The notes: generated by a model from the sequence alone, not told the origin. A DNA stretch of 64,000 nt from Terriglobia bacterium (GCA_020073385.1 JAIQFH010000015.1:1-64000), one strand, 5' to 3'. Shown: positions 16,160 through 24,765, counted from the stretch's first letter. Program-made: numbers and translations.

Positions 16160-16642
16160 ATGGAGGGCGTTTTGAATCTTGCTGATTACTTGCGGAAGGA
16201 TTTTGCCTATAACGCGTGGGCAAACCATGAGGTTTTGGATGCCATCCGGTCGAGTGGTGGGGAGAATACCCGCTCACTGCAGTTGATGGCGCATATTCTG
16301 GCGGCGGAGCGGGTATGGCTGGAGCGGCTCCAGCAAGTGCCGCAGAGCTTGCCGGTCTGGCCGGAACCCAACTTGTCGCAGTGCGAAACCGAAGCCGACA
16401 AACTGGGTGGGGAGTGGCATGAGTACCTTGATCTGGTGACCGCAGGGGATGTGAACCAGACGATTTCGTATAAGAACAGCAAGGGCGAGGCGTGGACGAG
16501 CGCCATCGTCGATGTGCTGACTCATGTAGTGATGCATTCGGCGTATCATCGCGGGCAGATCGCGAGTTACATGCGGTCGATCGGACAGACGCCGGCCTAC
16601 ACGGACTTCATCCATGGAGTGCGGCAGGGTCTAGTGAAGTAG
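16160..16642 (+). CDS. DinB-fold putative metal-dependent hydrolase
   Basis: A 160-residue four-helix-bundle protein of the DinB/YfiT family (not the DNA polymerase DinB). The three metal-ligand histidines typical of the fold are likely in MAHILAAERVW (early), and HVVMHSAYHRGQIASYMR (late), the latter being the family signature. Members include thiol transferases and many proteins of unknown substrate. The start is uncertain: the ATG at 16160 is immediately followed by GGAGGG, which could serve as Shine-Dalgarno for an in-frame TTG at 16172. It is transcribed away from phoU. Confidence 0.8.
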   Translation: MEGVLNLADYLRKDFAYNAWANHEVLDAIRSSGGENTRSLQLMAHILAAERVWLERLQQVPQSLPVWPEPNLSQCETEADKLGGEWHEYLDLVTAGDVNQTISYKNSKGEAWTSAIVDVLTHVVMHSAYHRGQIASYMRSIGQTPAYTDFIHGVRQGLVK

Positions 16643-16808
16643 CGCGAATTTCAATTTGGGATCGTGGATCTTGCCTGTTTGTGGACTCTACGCAAAGTCT
16701 TAACCGCAGAGGACGCAGAGAAATTCCGCGGAGTTCGCGGAGGGGGCAGTCATCTAGTGCGGAGGCCTCCTTTGCTCCCGCTCCTTCGGAAGACGTAATA
16801 TTGCTGCG

Positions 16809-17846
16809 ATGAACAGACGCCTTGTGCTCTTCCTCCCTGTCGCGTTTTCACTTCTTCTGCTGGCAGCCGATCAACCCAAGATTCCTCCGATGCCGAATGC
16901 GGTTACGAGCAATGCCGTTGCTTCGCTGAGGGGCGGGCTTGACGTTTACTCCCTAATGGGCCTCGGGACCAAGAAGACGTGGGACGACGTGAGCAATAAG
17001 ATGTACGTCCTCGGGCTGAGGTCGGGGAAGTGGATCGAGGGGCGGCCTGTGCCGGGCGTCGCGGGGCGGTTGGGGGCTTCGGCGGTGGGGGCGAAGGGGC
17101 AGATTTTCCTTTTCGGCGGATACACGATCGATGGGCAGGGAACTGAATCCGTGTTAGGCGATGTGAATTCATATGTCCCGGGGGAACATCGGTGGTATCG
17201 CGCGGAAGACATCCCGACGCCGGTCGACAGCGCTGTCATCGGAATGACACACGATCGCTACATCTATCTGGTCGGCGGCAGGTCGCGAAGCGGGCCAGTG
17301 AACAATGTGCAGGTATATGACGCGGAGAAGAATACCTGGAGCCAGGCGACAGCGTTTCCCGGCACACCAGTATTCGGGCATGCGGGAGGAATCGCCGACG
17401 AGACGATCGTGTACGTAGACGGCGCCAAGAAGGATCCGGCGAATGGGAAATATATTGCTTCCGACGAATGCTGGATGGGGAGAATTGACCACAAAGATCC
17501 GAACAAGATTGAGTGGAGCAAATTGCCGGCCCATCCCGGACCTGGGCGCTTCGGTATTGTGGCAGGAGCAGGAGAGCACGACCACCGATTGCTTTTTTCC
17601 GGAGGCACCACGGCTCCGCACAACTACAAAGGTCTGGATGGCGATGGCAAGCAGGCAGAACTTTCGCCGGTGACATTTGCGTTTGAGTTGCATGGAAATA
17701 AGTGGGAGACCATCACGGAAGACACTTACGACGTGCGTGCGGATACGCGCGGGATTGCGTTTACGCCGATCGGTCCGTTGGTCCTGGGGGGGACGCTGAA
17801 GAATTCGGCGATCTCGGCGCGAGTATTAACTTTGCCTAAGAAGTAG
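16809..17846 (+). CDS. Secreted kelch-repeat beta-propeller protein
   Basis: A 345-residue protein with a Sec signal peptide (MNRRLVLFLPVAFSLLLLAA) followed by kelch-type repeats: GKWIEGRPVPGVAGRLGASAVGAKGQ, IFLFGGYT, HRWYRAEDIPTPVDSAVIGMTHDRYIYLVGGRS, NTWSQATAFP and RFGIVAGAGEHDHRLLFSGGTT. The regular spacing of W, GG and hydrophobic strands fits a six-bladed propeller. Related proteins include cyclically permuted sialic-acid mutarotase-like NanM, but the substrate here is unknown. A monocistronic gene; a CCGCAGAG-type repeat (16700-16745) lies upstream and a strong hairpin terminator lies about 160 bp downstream. Confidence 0.8.
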   Translation: MNRRLVLFLPVAFSLLLLAADQPKIPPMPNAVTSNAVASLRGGLDVYSLMGLGTKKTWDDVSNKMYVLGLRSGKWIEGRPVPGVAGRLGASAVGAKGQIFLFGGYTIDGQGTESVLGDVNSYVPGEHRWYRAEDIPTPVDSAVIGMTHDRYIYLVGGRSRSGPVNNVQVYDAEKNTWSQATAFPGTPVFGHAGGIADETIVYVDGAKKDPANGKYIASDECWMGRIDHKDPNKIEWSKLPAHPGPGRFGIVAGAGEHDHRLLFSGGTTAPHNYKGLDGDGKQAELSPVTFAFELHGNKWETITEDTYDVRADTRGIAFTPIGPLVLGGTLKNSAISARVLTLPKK

Positions 17847-18006
17847 TGGCGTGTAGCAATTCGAGGGCAATGCATTCATTTGTGAGTCCATTCCAATAAT
17901 CTGAATCGCGATTCTTGCTATACCTTCGTGATCTTTCCAAGCAATGCGCAGAGCGTTAGGATGGCCTTGTTGCAGAGAGCGAACATCACTCATACCTCCT
18001 GAGAGA
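17847..18006. other. Non-coding stretch before the 18007 terminator
   Basis: The 415-bp gap between the kelch gene and the MATE gene. The left part holds an extended -10-like element (TTGCTATACC near 17912-17921) about 90 bases before the hairpin, with a CATACCTCCTGAG stretch just before it. A short untranslated RNA ending at the hairpin is possible; otherwise this is a plain 3' region of the kelch gene. No convincing reading frame was seen. Confidence 0.35.
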
Positions 18007-18040
18007 GCGGCGAAGGGACCTCCGACCCTTCGCCGCTTTT
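18007..18040 (+). terminator. Strong intrinsic terminator
   Basis: A perfect 11-bp stem GCGGCGAAGGG (18007-18017) with CCCTTCGCCGC (18026-18036), loop ACCTCCGA, followed by TTTT. It separates the kelch gene from the MATE gene. The exposed CCUCC of the loop is complementary to Shine-Dalgarno sequences. Confidence 0.85.
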
Positions 18041-18261
18041 CTACTTGGATATCAGGTTCCAAGTGCGGTAATATTCCGCCTACGCGGTTCGTTTCCCGTG
18101 GGGACCTGCAGTTCAAACGATCCGCGCTGAGGAATACCATGTTCATCCCTCGCTAATTCGCTCTCCTGCTTGCCCGTGATCGGGCTTCCCTGATTTGTCT
18201 TTCTTCTTAAGCATTGGGCCTGCGCGTTGGCGCACGCCATTGCAGAAAGTTCAAGGTTGGT

Positions 18262-19677
18262 ATGGATACTGCTGTTGCGGCGGTGGAGCCGCGCCGCTCA
18301 CTTTGGTCATCGTTAGTCGAGGCCGTTCGAGGTTCGCACCAGGACTACACGGATGGCGACTTGAATCGCGCCATCCTGCTGTTGGCCGTGCCCATGGTCC
18401 TCGAGATGGTGCTGGAGTCTCTGTTTGCAGTGGTGGACGTTTTCTTTGTGGGCAGGCTGGGGGCGGATGCGGTGGCTACGGTCGGTTTGACGGAGTCGAT
18501 GTTGAGCCTTGTGTTCGCGGTGGGCATGGGGCTGAGCCTGTCGACTACGGCGATGGTCGCGCGTCGTATCGGAGAAAAGGATCCGGAAGGCGCTGCAGAC
18601 GCAGCGGTGCAGGCGATCTTCCTTGGTCTGATCATTTCGCTGGCCATTGGACTTCCCTGTCTGCTGTTCGCTCCGAACCTTCTGCGGCTGATGGGAGCGA
18701 CGCCGCAAATTGTAGCCGTGGGTAGCGGCTATACACGAATCTGCTTGGGTGGAAGTTGCGCCGTATTGCTGCTGTTCTTGAATAACGCGATTTTCCGGGG
18801 TGCGGGCGATGCGGCGATCGCAATGCGGCTGCTGTGGGTATCCAACATCATCAATCTCTTTCTCGACCCCTGCCTGATCTTTGGTTTGGGGCCATTCCCG
18901 AGATTAGGTGTGACGGGAGCGGCGCTGGCAACATTCACCGGGCGAAGCATCGGCGTGATGTACCAGTTCTACCGGCTCTTTAAAGGGACGGAGCGCATTC
19001 GAGTGCTGGCCCGGCAGATTCACATTCACTTTGCCGTGCTGTGGAAGCTGGTTCGCGTGTCGCTGACCGGAATTTTGCAATTTGCGATCGCGCACACGAG
19101 TTGGATCGGGCTGGTCCGGATCGTGAGCACGTTCGGCGCAGCGGCGCTGGCCGGGTACACGATCGCGATTCGAATTGTGATCTTCGTGATCCTGCCGTCA
19201 TGGGGAATGAGCAATGCCGCAGCAACGCTGGTCGGGCAAAACCTGGGCGCGGGAAAGCCGGACCGCGCCGAGGCCGCGGTGTGGAGGACCGGACTCTACA
19301 ACGTGCTCTTCCTGGGTGCTGTCGGTGTTTTCTTCGTGCTCTTTGCCGAGCCGGTCGTTCGCTTGTTTATCAGGGATCCGGAGGTGGTACCTTTGGGAGC
19401 GGCGTGCCTGCGGATCGTCAGCTACGGCAATCTGGGATATGCGTACTTCATGGTGATGATGCAGGCCTTCAACGGCGCCGGGGACACGATTACTCCGACG
19501 ATCGTGAATTTCTTCGGCTTCTGGCTGCTGGAGATTCCGCTGGCATATGTGCTGGCGAAGCCGCTGGGCATGAAGTCGAATGGCGTCTTCTTTTCGATCG
19601 CGATCGCGGAGTCGGCGATGGCTGCGGCGAGCGCCATCCTGTTCAAGCAAGGAAGGTGGAAGCAGAAGAAGATCTGA
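18262..19677 (+). CDS. MATE family efflux transporter
   Basis: Inner-membrane multidrug and toxin extrusion transporter, 471 residues with about twelve hydrophobic segments in two homologous halves. Characteristic pieces are LNRAILLLAVPMVLEMVLESLFAVVDVFFVGRLG at the start of half one, the MGLSLSTTAMVARRIGEKD loop, and SWGMSNAAATLVGQNLGAGKPDRAE in half two. It probably exchanges cationic compounds for sodium ions or protons, as is known for the family; the substrate is unknown. The ATG at 18262 is chosen since the upstream in-frame TTG at 18214 adds an atypical arginine-rich leader. Confidence 0.9.
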   Translation: MDTAVAAVEPRRSLWSSLVEAVRGSHQDYTDGDLNRAILLLAVPMVLEMVLESLFAVVDVFFVGRLGADAVATVGLTESMLSLVFAVGMGLSLSTTAMVARRIGEKDPEGAADAAVQAIFLGLIISLAIGLPCLLFAPNLLRLMGATPQIVAVGSGYTRICLGGSCAVLLLFLNNAIFRGAGDAAIAMRLLWVSNIINLFLDPCLIFGLGPFPRLGVTGAALATFTGRSIGVMYQFYRLFKGTERIRVLARQIHIHFAVLWKLVRVSLTGILQFAIAHTSWIGLVRIVSTFGAAALAGYTIAIRIVIFVILPSWGMSNAAATLVGQNLGAGKPDRAEAAVWRTGLYNVLFLGAVGVFFVLFAEPVVRLFIRDPEVVPLGAACLRIVSYGNLGYAYFMVMMQAFNGAGDTITPTIVNFFGFWLLEIPLAYVLAKPLGMKSNGVFFSIAIAESAMAAASAILFKQGRWKQKKI

Positions 19678-19695
19678 AGCGTTTGTCGCGAAAAC

Positions 19696-19774
19696 TGGGG
19701 CGGGAGGAACGGTTTCGAACCCGTCATCTCCGGGATGGAGCCCCGGCGCATTGCCGTGGTTATGCTACTCCCGC
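19696..19774 (-). tRNA. Irregular tRNA-like sequence (Gly-UCC-like), possibly degenerate
   Basis: On the minus strand a 79-base cloverleaf can be drawn. Acceptor stem GCGGGAG (19768-19774) with CTCCCGC (19700-19706), discriminator C, encoded CCA (19696-19698), D stem GCAT/ATGC, and a perfect anticodon stem CCGGG/CCCGG with loop GCTCCAT (UCC in anticodon position) are good. Three features are wrong for a normal tRNA: C instead of U at position 33, an extra G giving an eight-base T loop (GTTCGAAA), and a bulged C between T and acceptor stems. It may be a pseudo-tRNA, or one of the unusual tRNAs reported from Acidobacteria. It lies between convergent MATE and phosphatase genes. Confidence 0.5.
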
Positions 19775-19914
19775 ACGTCCGAACTGATTCACTCGGGACG
19801 TTCAAAGTATTGCATGGAGAAATTTCTGTCAAGAAATCTCGCGGAACGGGTTTGGGACAGGGCGTCCACCGCTCTAGCGCTCGAATGCAGGGACAGCTCG
19901 TACGAAAGTCAAAA

Positions 19915-19956
19915 TCCCCACCCTCTCCCACAAGCCGCGAGAAGAGTGGGGCACTT
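19915..19956. repeat. CCCCACCCT...GAGTGGGG palindromic repeat
   Basis: A diverged copy of the repeat found inside imuA at 6336-6376: CCCCACCCTCTCCCACAAG then CCGCGAGAAGAGTGGGGCA. It lies just beyond the end of the SpoIIE-type phosphatase gene and could act as a terminator hairpin for either convergent transcript. Confidence 0.65.
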
Positions 19957-19976
19957 CGCTTTTAGATTTGCAGCTG

Positions 19977-22178
19977 TTATCGTGCTCTTGCAAGAACCAG
20001 CGTGACGTCGTCCGGCTGCTCTTTGTCGCCGATCCAATCGTCCACCGCCATGGTGACGATCTGGCTGATCTCGGGCAACGGGAGGTTGCGGTTCTCGCGG
20101 ACCAGTTCGATCAGGCGTTGCTCGCCGAACTCGCCGAAATCATTCTCAGGCTCAGTGACTCCGTCGCTGTAAGCGAGAAAGACTTCGCCGGGAACCATCT
20201 CGACGGAGTCTTCTTCGTAAGTCATGCCATCGAAGAGGCCGACTACGGTGCCACCAGCTTCGAGTCGGCGCACCGTGCCGTCTTTTCCGATCAGAATCGG
20301 CGGCAGGTGGCCTCCGTTGCTGAAGGTGAGGGTACGCGAGCGGCCGTCGTAGATTCCCACGAATAACGTCGCGTATTTCTCAGGCGGGGTGCTTTCGAAG
20401 AGCTGATGATTTAGAAGCCCGAGCAGCGCTCCGGGAGAGACTTCGATGCCCTCAGGCCAGGTGGCCATGACTCTGCCCGAACCGGCAACAGCGCCCACCG
20501 CGACAGGTTCGCGCATCTGTGGCAGGTTCTCGACGCTGTACGCTCGGACCGCTGAATGGATCGTCGCCATGAGTAGCGCGGCGGAGATTCCCTTGCCGCT
20601 GATGTCGCCGACGGCAAGGATCAATTTGTGCGAACTGGCGGAAAGGAAATCGTAGTAGTCGCCGCTCACGGTGCGGGCGGGGCGGCAGAATCCGTGGACT
20701 TCCAAGGATTCGAGGCCGGCAGTTTGCCGCGGAAATAGTTGGTCCTGCACCTCCTGCGCGATGGCGAGCTCATTCTCCAGCCGCTGCTTTTCCCTCTGTT
20801 CCACCATCAGCTTCTCGATCGAAGCGGTCATGGAGTTGAAGGAACGCGCGAGATCCGACAACTGATCGCTGGATTTCACCGGGATGCGGTGGCTGAAGTC
20901 GCCACGGTCGACGTGGCCGGTGGCGACGTGTAGGTCCGCAACAGCCGCGGTTACGGTGCGTGTCATGCGCGTGCCGATGATCAGCGCGATGAGTTCGATG
21001 ATCGCGAAGAAGATCGCGACCCCCATCAGGATATAGGTGACGCCGCGAACGAATTCCCCGAGCGCTGCAAACAGGTGGCTGTAGAGAACTGCGGGACGGG
21101 TTGTCACCTGGAGAACTGGGCCGTACTTGTCGGATACACCGTTTTCCCAATCGACTACGGGGAGCGGTGTGCCGAAGGTGATTTCCCGGTCGAAGCTGGC
21201 TGTGGGTTCGGGCAAGGATCCGACTGTGAAGGCAGGATGCAGGACCCGCGGACCACTGCCTTGAGGCGCTCCACGCTGATTGTCGGTGGTATTGATCACA
21301 AATCCGCTGGTAGGTTTCGGCGCATTCGAAACTGGAGCGTTGTCCTTTGCTCCGGTTGTTTGGGGGGGCTGCTGTTTCGGCGGATTTGCATCTTCCCCCG
21401 TGGTATAGAGGGTGATCTCTCCAAGTCCCTCGGCGATCTTTCCCACGAGTTCCTTATCAAAAGGTTCGCTGATGACCACCGTCAGTTTGTTGGAGCCGAC
21501 TTGCAAAGAAGATCCCACTCGCAGGTGCAACCGCTCATGATCACGGACAAGGTCCTGAAACTTGCCCTTCACAAAAGAAGGAAAGGCGAGGGAGGCGCCG
21601 CGAAATTCGTTGCACAGAGGAAGGGGCTTATCGCCGTACCACGCGCAGACCTGGCGGCGATTCCAGCCTGGATCACGCTGGATAAGGCCGGCCAGAGCTT
21701 CCGGCACCGGTTTTTCGCCGCGCTCCAAATGTGCCGCCAGTTCGCTGCTCACGGTCACATTGACAGCCTCCAGACTGCGTAGCTGCGCGTCGATCTCGGA
21801 CGTGACCACGAAGACAGCGAATTGCCCGCCCAGTCCGTAGAGCGTGATCAGTCCCATCGCGACCAGCAGCACGGCAGGAATTACGCCGATGAACATGTAG
21901 GTGACGATGAGACGATTGCGGAGCCGCCACAGGATGCGGCGCTTGACCCAGCGGAAGGCCAGAATGAAAAACAGGACGCAGGCCAGGAATGTGAGAAAGC
22001 TGACCCATCCACCCAGATGCGCGCCCCAGTTGAGCGAGAAAAAGCCCAGAAGTTTTTCCAAGGCGAAGAGCGCGATGGCTAGGGCTGCCAAATAGCAGGC
22101 CAGGCGGGCCATCCGGCCCTGCGGCCAGAGTCCGACCTCCGTCAGCTTGCGTCTCAGTTCTGGGTAAGACCATTGCAT
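19977..22178 (-). CDS. Membrane PP2C-type (SpoIIE) phosphatase with HAMP domain
   Basis: A 733-residue signalling protein. The N-terminus has three hydrophobic segments (about residues 25-47, 57-76 and 93-118), then an extracytoplasmic sensor region (about 120-370) with a proline/glutamine-rich linker (NPPKQQPPQTTGAKDN), a further membrane helix (about 380-402), a HAMP domain (RTVTAAVADLHVATGHVDRGDFSHRIPV) and a short coiled coil. The C-terminal SpoIIE/RsbU phosphatase domain has RPARTVSGDYYDF, VGDISGKGISAALLMA, FSNGGHLPPIL and YSDGVTEPEND, which carry the metal-binding aspartates. Such proteins usually dephosphorylate an anti-sigma-factor antagonist. No partner genes are adjacent. Confidence 0.9.
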   Translation of the reverse strand: MQWSYPELRRKLTEVGLWPQGRMARLACYLAALAIALFALEKLLGFFSLNWGAHLGGWVSFLTFLACVLFFILAFRWVKRRILWRLRNRLIVTYMFIGVIPAVLLVAMGLITLYGLGGQFAVFVVTSEIDAQLRSLEAVNVTVSSELAAHLERGEKPVPEALAGLIQRDPGWNRRQVCAWYGDKPLPLCNEFRGASLAFPSFVKGKFQDLVRDHERLHLRVGSSLQVGSNKLTVVISEPFDKELVGKIAEGLGEITLYTTGEDANPPKQQPPQTTGAKDNAPVSNAPKPTSGFVINTTDNQRGAPQGSGPRVLHPAFTVGSLPEPTASFDREITFGTPLPVVDWENGVSDKYGPVLQVTTRPAVLYSHLFAALGEFVRGVTYILMGVAIFFAIIELIALIIGTRMTRTVTAAVADLHVATGHVDRGDFSHRIPVKSSDQLSDLARSFNSMTASIEKLMVEQREKQRLENELAIAQEVQDQLFPRQTAGLESLEVHGFCRPARTVSGDYYDFLSASSHKLILAVGDISGKGISAALLMATIHSAVRAYSVENLPQMREPVAVGAVAGSGRVMATWPEGIEVSPGALLGLLNHQLFESTPPEKYATLFVGIYDGRSRTLTFSNGGHLPPILIGKDGTVRRLEAGGTVVGLFDGMTYEEDSVEMVPGEVFLAYSDGVTEPENDFGEFGEQRLIELVRENRNLPLPEISQIVTMAVDDWIGDKEQPDDVTLVLARAR

Positions 22179-22341
22179 GCTACGCGCCAGGCACCTGGAA
22201 GATTAGGAATTATACGGCCAGCGAGGGCTCAATCTCAGCGATCATGGCAAAGCAGCTGCCCGTCCTTAACCGATGATTCCATGTCAGTCGAGATTGAGCT
22301 GCTGAAAACTCACATTTGACCTCGACAGCATCCCTCTGTGG

Positions 22342-22550
22342 CTAAACAGTTTGCTGAAAAATTCGCGACTTCAGGACTAAAGCCCATCGGAAAAGGAAGC
22401 TTTTATCGCAGCGCTGAAAGCGCTGCGCCACCCAAAAGTCGAGTTTTTCATAAAACTGAAGCCGGGTTGATTTTGCGGCGATTGGCGGCACGGCTGTAAG
22501 CCCTGCCCCTTCAAAATAAAGCTCACGCCGGTGTTTCAGCAACCTGTTAG
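22342..22550. mobile_element. MITE-like element with terminal inverted repeats in a CTAG site
   Basis: About 209 bp bounded by CTAAACAGTTTGCTGAAA (22342-22359) and, inverted, CTAACAGGTTGCTGAAA (22534-22550). The ends read CTA...TAG, as expected for insertion into CTAG with TA duplication (IS630/mariner style). The inside has no transposase gene, only small palindromes (AGCGCTGAAAGCGCT). The right end supplies the stop codon of the small gene at 22547-22747. The remaining part of this 368-bp gap (22179-22341) holds nothing recognised. Confidence 0.7.
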
Positions 22551-22747
22551 ATCTCGGGATAAAGATCAAAAAAAGCCTCCAAGCTTGTACGAAGCTGCTT
22601 TTCGATCTGCTCTTTGCTGCCTTCGAGCACGTGCATGGTGACGTGCGCCTCTCGTCCATTCGCGAGTTTCACTGGGGCTTGGCCGACCTCGACCACGTCT
22701 TCGGAGGGCAGTAGCCTCATCCCGTAAACCAACGTCAGATTTGCCAT
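22547..22747 (-). CDS. Small conserved-looking hypothetical protein
   Basis: A 66-residue protein (MANLTLVYGMRLLPSEDVVEVG...) with a regular alternation of strand and helix and normal codon use for the region. I do not recognise a family. There is no obvious Shine-Dalgarno site before the ATG. The stop codon TAA falls within the terminal inverted repeat of the neighbouring MITE-like element, so the natural C-terminus may have been altered by that insertion. It is transcribed leftward, divergent from the secreted protein at 22843. Confidence 0.55.
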   Translation of the reverse strand: MANLTLVYGMRLLPSEDVVEVGQAPVKLANGREAHVTMHVLEGSKEQIEKQLRTSLEAFFDLYPEI

Positions 22748-22842
22748 AATTCGATTTTACGACGTTCGCGGTGGGTCTTCGCGCCAATGCGGTGGCTTTT
22801 TGAAATTTAGAATTCGGGGGTGCTCTCATTTAGAATTCCGGC

Positions 22843-23616
22843 GTGTCTAGAACTCAGGTATTCCGTCTATCCATCAGCGTAGTTACGATTCTCTGCGCGG
22901 CGCAGGTAATAGCGCAGCAGCAGCCCGATGCGGCGGCGTCACAACAGCCCCAGGTCAAGGTCAACATGCTGAATGTCTGCACGCCGTCTGCTGAAGAGCA
23001 GAAGGAGATTGCGGCAGCGCTGGCGAAAATCCCGAAGCAGCCCTTGTTTGACGCGGATTTCGAAGTTTCCCGCGGACGCTCGACCTTGACTGACATGCCG
23101 ACCATGCTGGAAGCCGGACAGGCCGGGCATGTGGCCGGGGAGCCATCGATTGCGAGCTATGTGCGCATCCGGCGCGAGTTCTCGGTGCAGGCGATGTTCT
23201 CAAGCGTGCAGTACTCATTCAGCAACGACGGCGTGAATATGATCGAGACCTTGGTGCTGCATGTACGCGATCCTAAGGACCTGATTCAGGTCTCGCTGGA
23301 AGACAGCGCTTCGGCGGTTACGAGTTCCACGACGATGCTCAGTGTGAATACGCCGGCCAGCCGCATGCGGTTAGAGCGGTTCGGCAAGCCATCGGTGGCC
23401 CTGGCGCGCTGCCAGGAGACTGCGGCCGGTCCGGCGCCAAATCAGGGCGCCTATGAGCCTTTGTTCCACAGCGCGTCGGAAGTGCTGGCGAACTATCGGG
23501 GGCTGCTGGGAGTGAAGAAAGTTGTGCCGGAGGAACTGGCGAAAATCGGCGCTGAATCGAAGTCCACGGTTCCGTCAAAATCCAAGATGATGAGACCGAA
23601 GGAACCACAGAAGTGA
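22843..23616 (+). CDS. Secreted hypothetical protein
   Basis: A 257-residue protein starting at GTG with a Sec signal peptide (about residues 1-25, cleavage near VIAQQQ). The mature part starts with a glutamine-rich stretch, then a mixed alpha/beta body with TPSAEEQKEIAAALAKIPKQPLFDADFEVSRGR and a YVRIRREF-VQYSFSND strand pair. The C-terminus is lysine-rich. I do not recognise a domain; similar secreted proteins appear typical of Acidobacteriota, which is an impression only. It is followed after 82 bp by trxB and may be transcribed with it. Confidence 0.65.
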   Translation: MSRTQVFRLSISVVTILCAAQVIAQQQPDAAASQQPQVKVNMLNVCTPSAEEQKEIAAALAKIPKQPLFDADFEVSRGRSTLTDMPTMLEAGQAGHVAGEPSIASYVRIRREFSVQAMFSSVQYSFSNDGVNMIETLVLHVRDPKDLIQVSLEDSASAVTSSTTMLSVNTPASRMRLERFGKPSVALARCQETAAGPAPNQGAYEPLFHSASEVLANYRGLLGVKKVVPEELAKIGAESKSTVPSKSKMMRPKEPQK

Positions 23617-23698
23617 GTGGACTGAGGAAGAGCTTCGCCGAAGCAGCGGTGCATCGTAATCAGAAACATTCCATCTAATCTGCAAGCACAAATTATCC

Positions 23699-24631
23699 AT
23701 GAGCGAAACTCGCAACCTAGTGATCATTGGGTCCGGATGCTCCGGACATACGGCAGCCCTCTACGCCGCACGAGCGAACCTGAAGCCGCTGGTTATTGAG
23801 GGCCACGAGCCGGGCGGACAACTCTCCATGACAACTCTGGTGGAGAATTTTCCCGGCTTTCCTGAAGGGATTATGGGGCCGCAGTTGGTCGAGAACATGC
23901 GCAAGCAGGCGGAGCGGTTTGGCGCGGAATATCGCATGGCACACTTGACCAGCGCCGATCTCAGCCAAAGGCCATTTCTGTTACACCTGGGTCATCAGCA
24001 GGTTCACACGCAGACTCTCATCATTGCCAGTGGCGCATCGGCCCGCTGGCTTGGGTTGCCGCACGAGCAACACCTGATCGGGCATGGGGTGTCGTCATGC
24101 GCGACCTGCGACGGGTTCTTTTTCTCCGGCAAAGAAATCGTAGTTGTTGGAGGTGGCGACTCCGCGATGGAAGAGGCGCTTTTCCTTACCCGGTTTGCGA
24201 CGAAGGTGACGATTATTCACCGGCGCGATGCCTTTCGCGCTTCGAAGATCATGCTGGAACGGGCGCAGAAGCACGCGAAGATCCATTTCCTGCTCGACAC
24301 GGTCGTGGAGGACGTCTACGACGCCGGCAAGAATGAGGTCACCGGGCTCAAGCTAAAAAATCTGAAGACGGGGAAGGAATTTGATTTTCCGACGAGCGCG
24401 TTGTTCCTGGGAATCGGGCACGAGCCTAACGCAAAGATGTTTGCCGGCCAGCTCGACATGGATTCCGACGGATATTTGAAGACTCACAACTACGTTTTCA
24501 CACGCGTTCACGGTGTATTCGCCTGCGGCGACGTGCAGGACCGGCGCTATCGACAGGCGATTACGGCAGCGGGCACCGGTTGCATGGCTGCCATAGAGGT
24601 GGAGAAGTTTCTGGAAGAACAGGGCAAGTGA
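23699..24631 (+). CDS. trxB: Thioredoxin reductase
   Basis: FAD- and NADPH-dependent reductase of thioredoxin, 310 residues, cytoplasmic. It shows the FAD-binding GSGCSGHTAALYAARANL, the GGQLSMTTLVENFPGFP loop, the redox-active CATC in SSCATCDGFFF, the NADPH-binding VVGGGDSAMEEALFLTR, the HRRDAFRASKIM basic segment for the NADP phosphate, and the C-terminal GVFACGDVQDRRYRQAITAAGTGCMAA. The first Rossmann motif has Cys where Pro or Ala is usual (GSGCSG), a minor variant. Length and order are normal for low-molecular-weight TrxB. A paired-flank palindromic repeat (24704-24765) lies downstream. Confidence 0.95.
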   Translation: MSETRNLVIIGSGCSGHTAALYAARANLKPLVIEGHEPGGQLSMTTLVENFPGFPEGIMGPQLVENMRKQAERFGAEYRMAHLTSADLSQRPFLLHLGHQQVHTQTLIIASGASARWLGLPHEQHLIGHGVSSCATCDGFFFSGKEIVVVGGGDSAMEEALFLTRFATKVTIIHRRDAFRASKIMLERAQKHAKIHFLLDTVVEDVYDAGKNEVTGLKLKNLKTGKEFDFPTSALFLGIGHEPNAKMFAGQLDMDSDGYLKTHNYVFTRVHGVFACGDVQDRRYRQAITAAGTGCMAAIEVEKFLEEQGK

Positions 24632-24703
24632 CTGGAATTGCTTCTGCAGATCTCGGCGTTTCTCGCGAAGCAACGAATCCCTAGCGTCGGCCATGCATTC
24701 CGG

Positions 24704-24765
24704 GTAGGGATGCTTCGACTCCGAGCGAGTTCGCTTCGCGATCTCGCTCTACGCTCAGCATGACA
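24704..24765. repeat. Variable-stem palindromic element, single arm
   Basis: Left flank GTAGGGATGCTTCGACT, stem GAGCGAGTTCGC (24723-24734) with GCGATCTCGCTC (24738-24749; 11 of 12 pairs), right flank CGCTCAGCATGACA. It lies in the 211-bp spacer between trxB and the short TonB-like gene. Confidence 0.85.

Noticed and set aside
16160-16642. Translesion polymerase DinB (Pol IV)
   Set aside because: The protein is a 160-residue four-helix DinB/YfiT-fold protein without any polymerase motif; only the name is shared.
17826-18146. A 106-codon frame on the minus strand between the kelch and MATE genes
   Set aside because: It crosses the strong terminator hairpin and has no recognisable family sequence or ribosome site.
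19696-19774. Normal tRNA-Gly gene
   Set aside because: C at position 33, an eight-base T loop and a bulge before the acceptor stem do not fit a standard tRNA, so it is listed only as tRNA-like.
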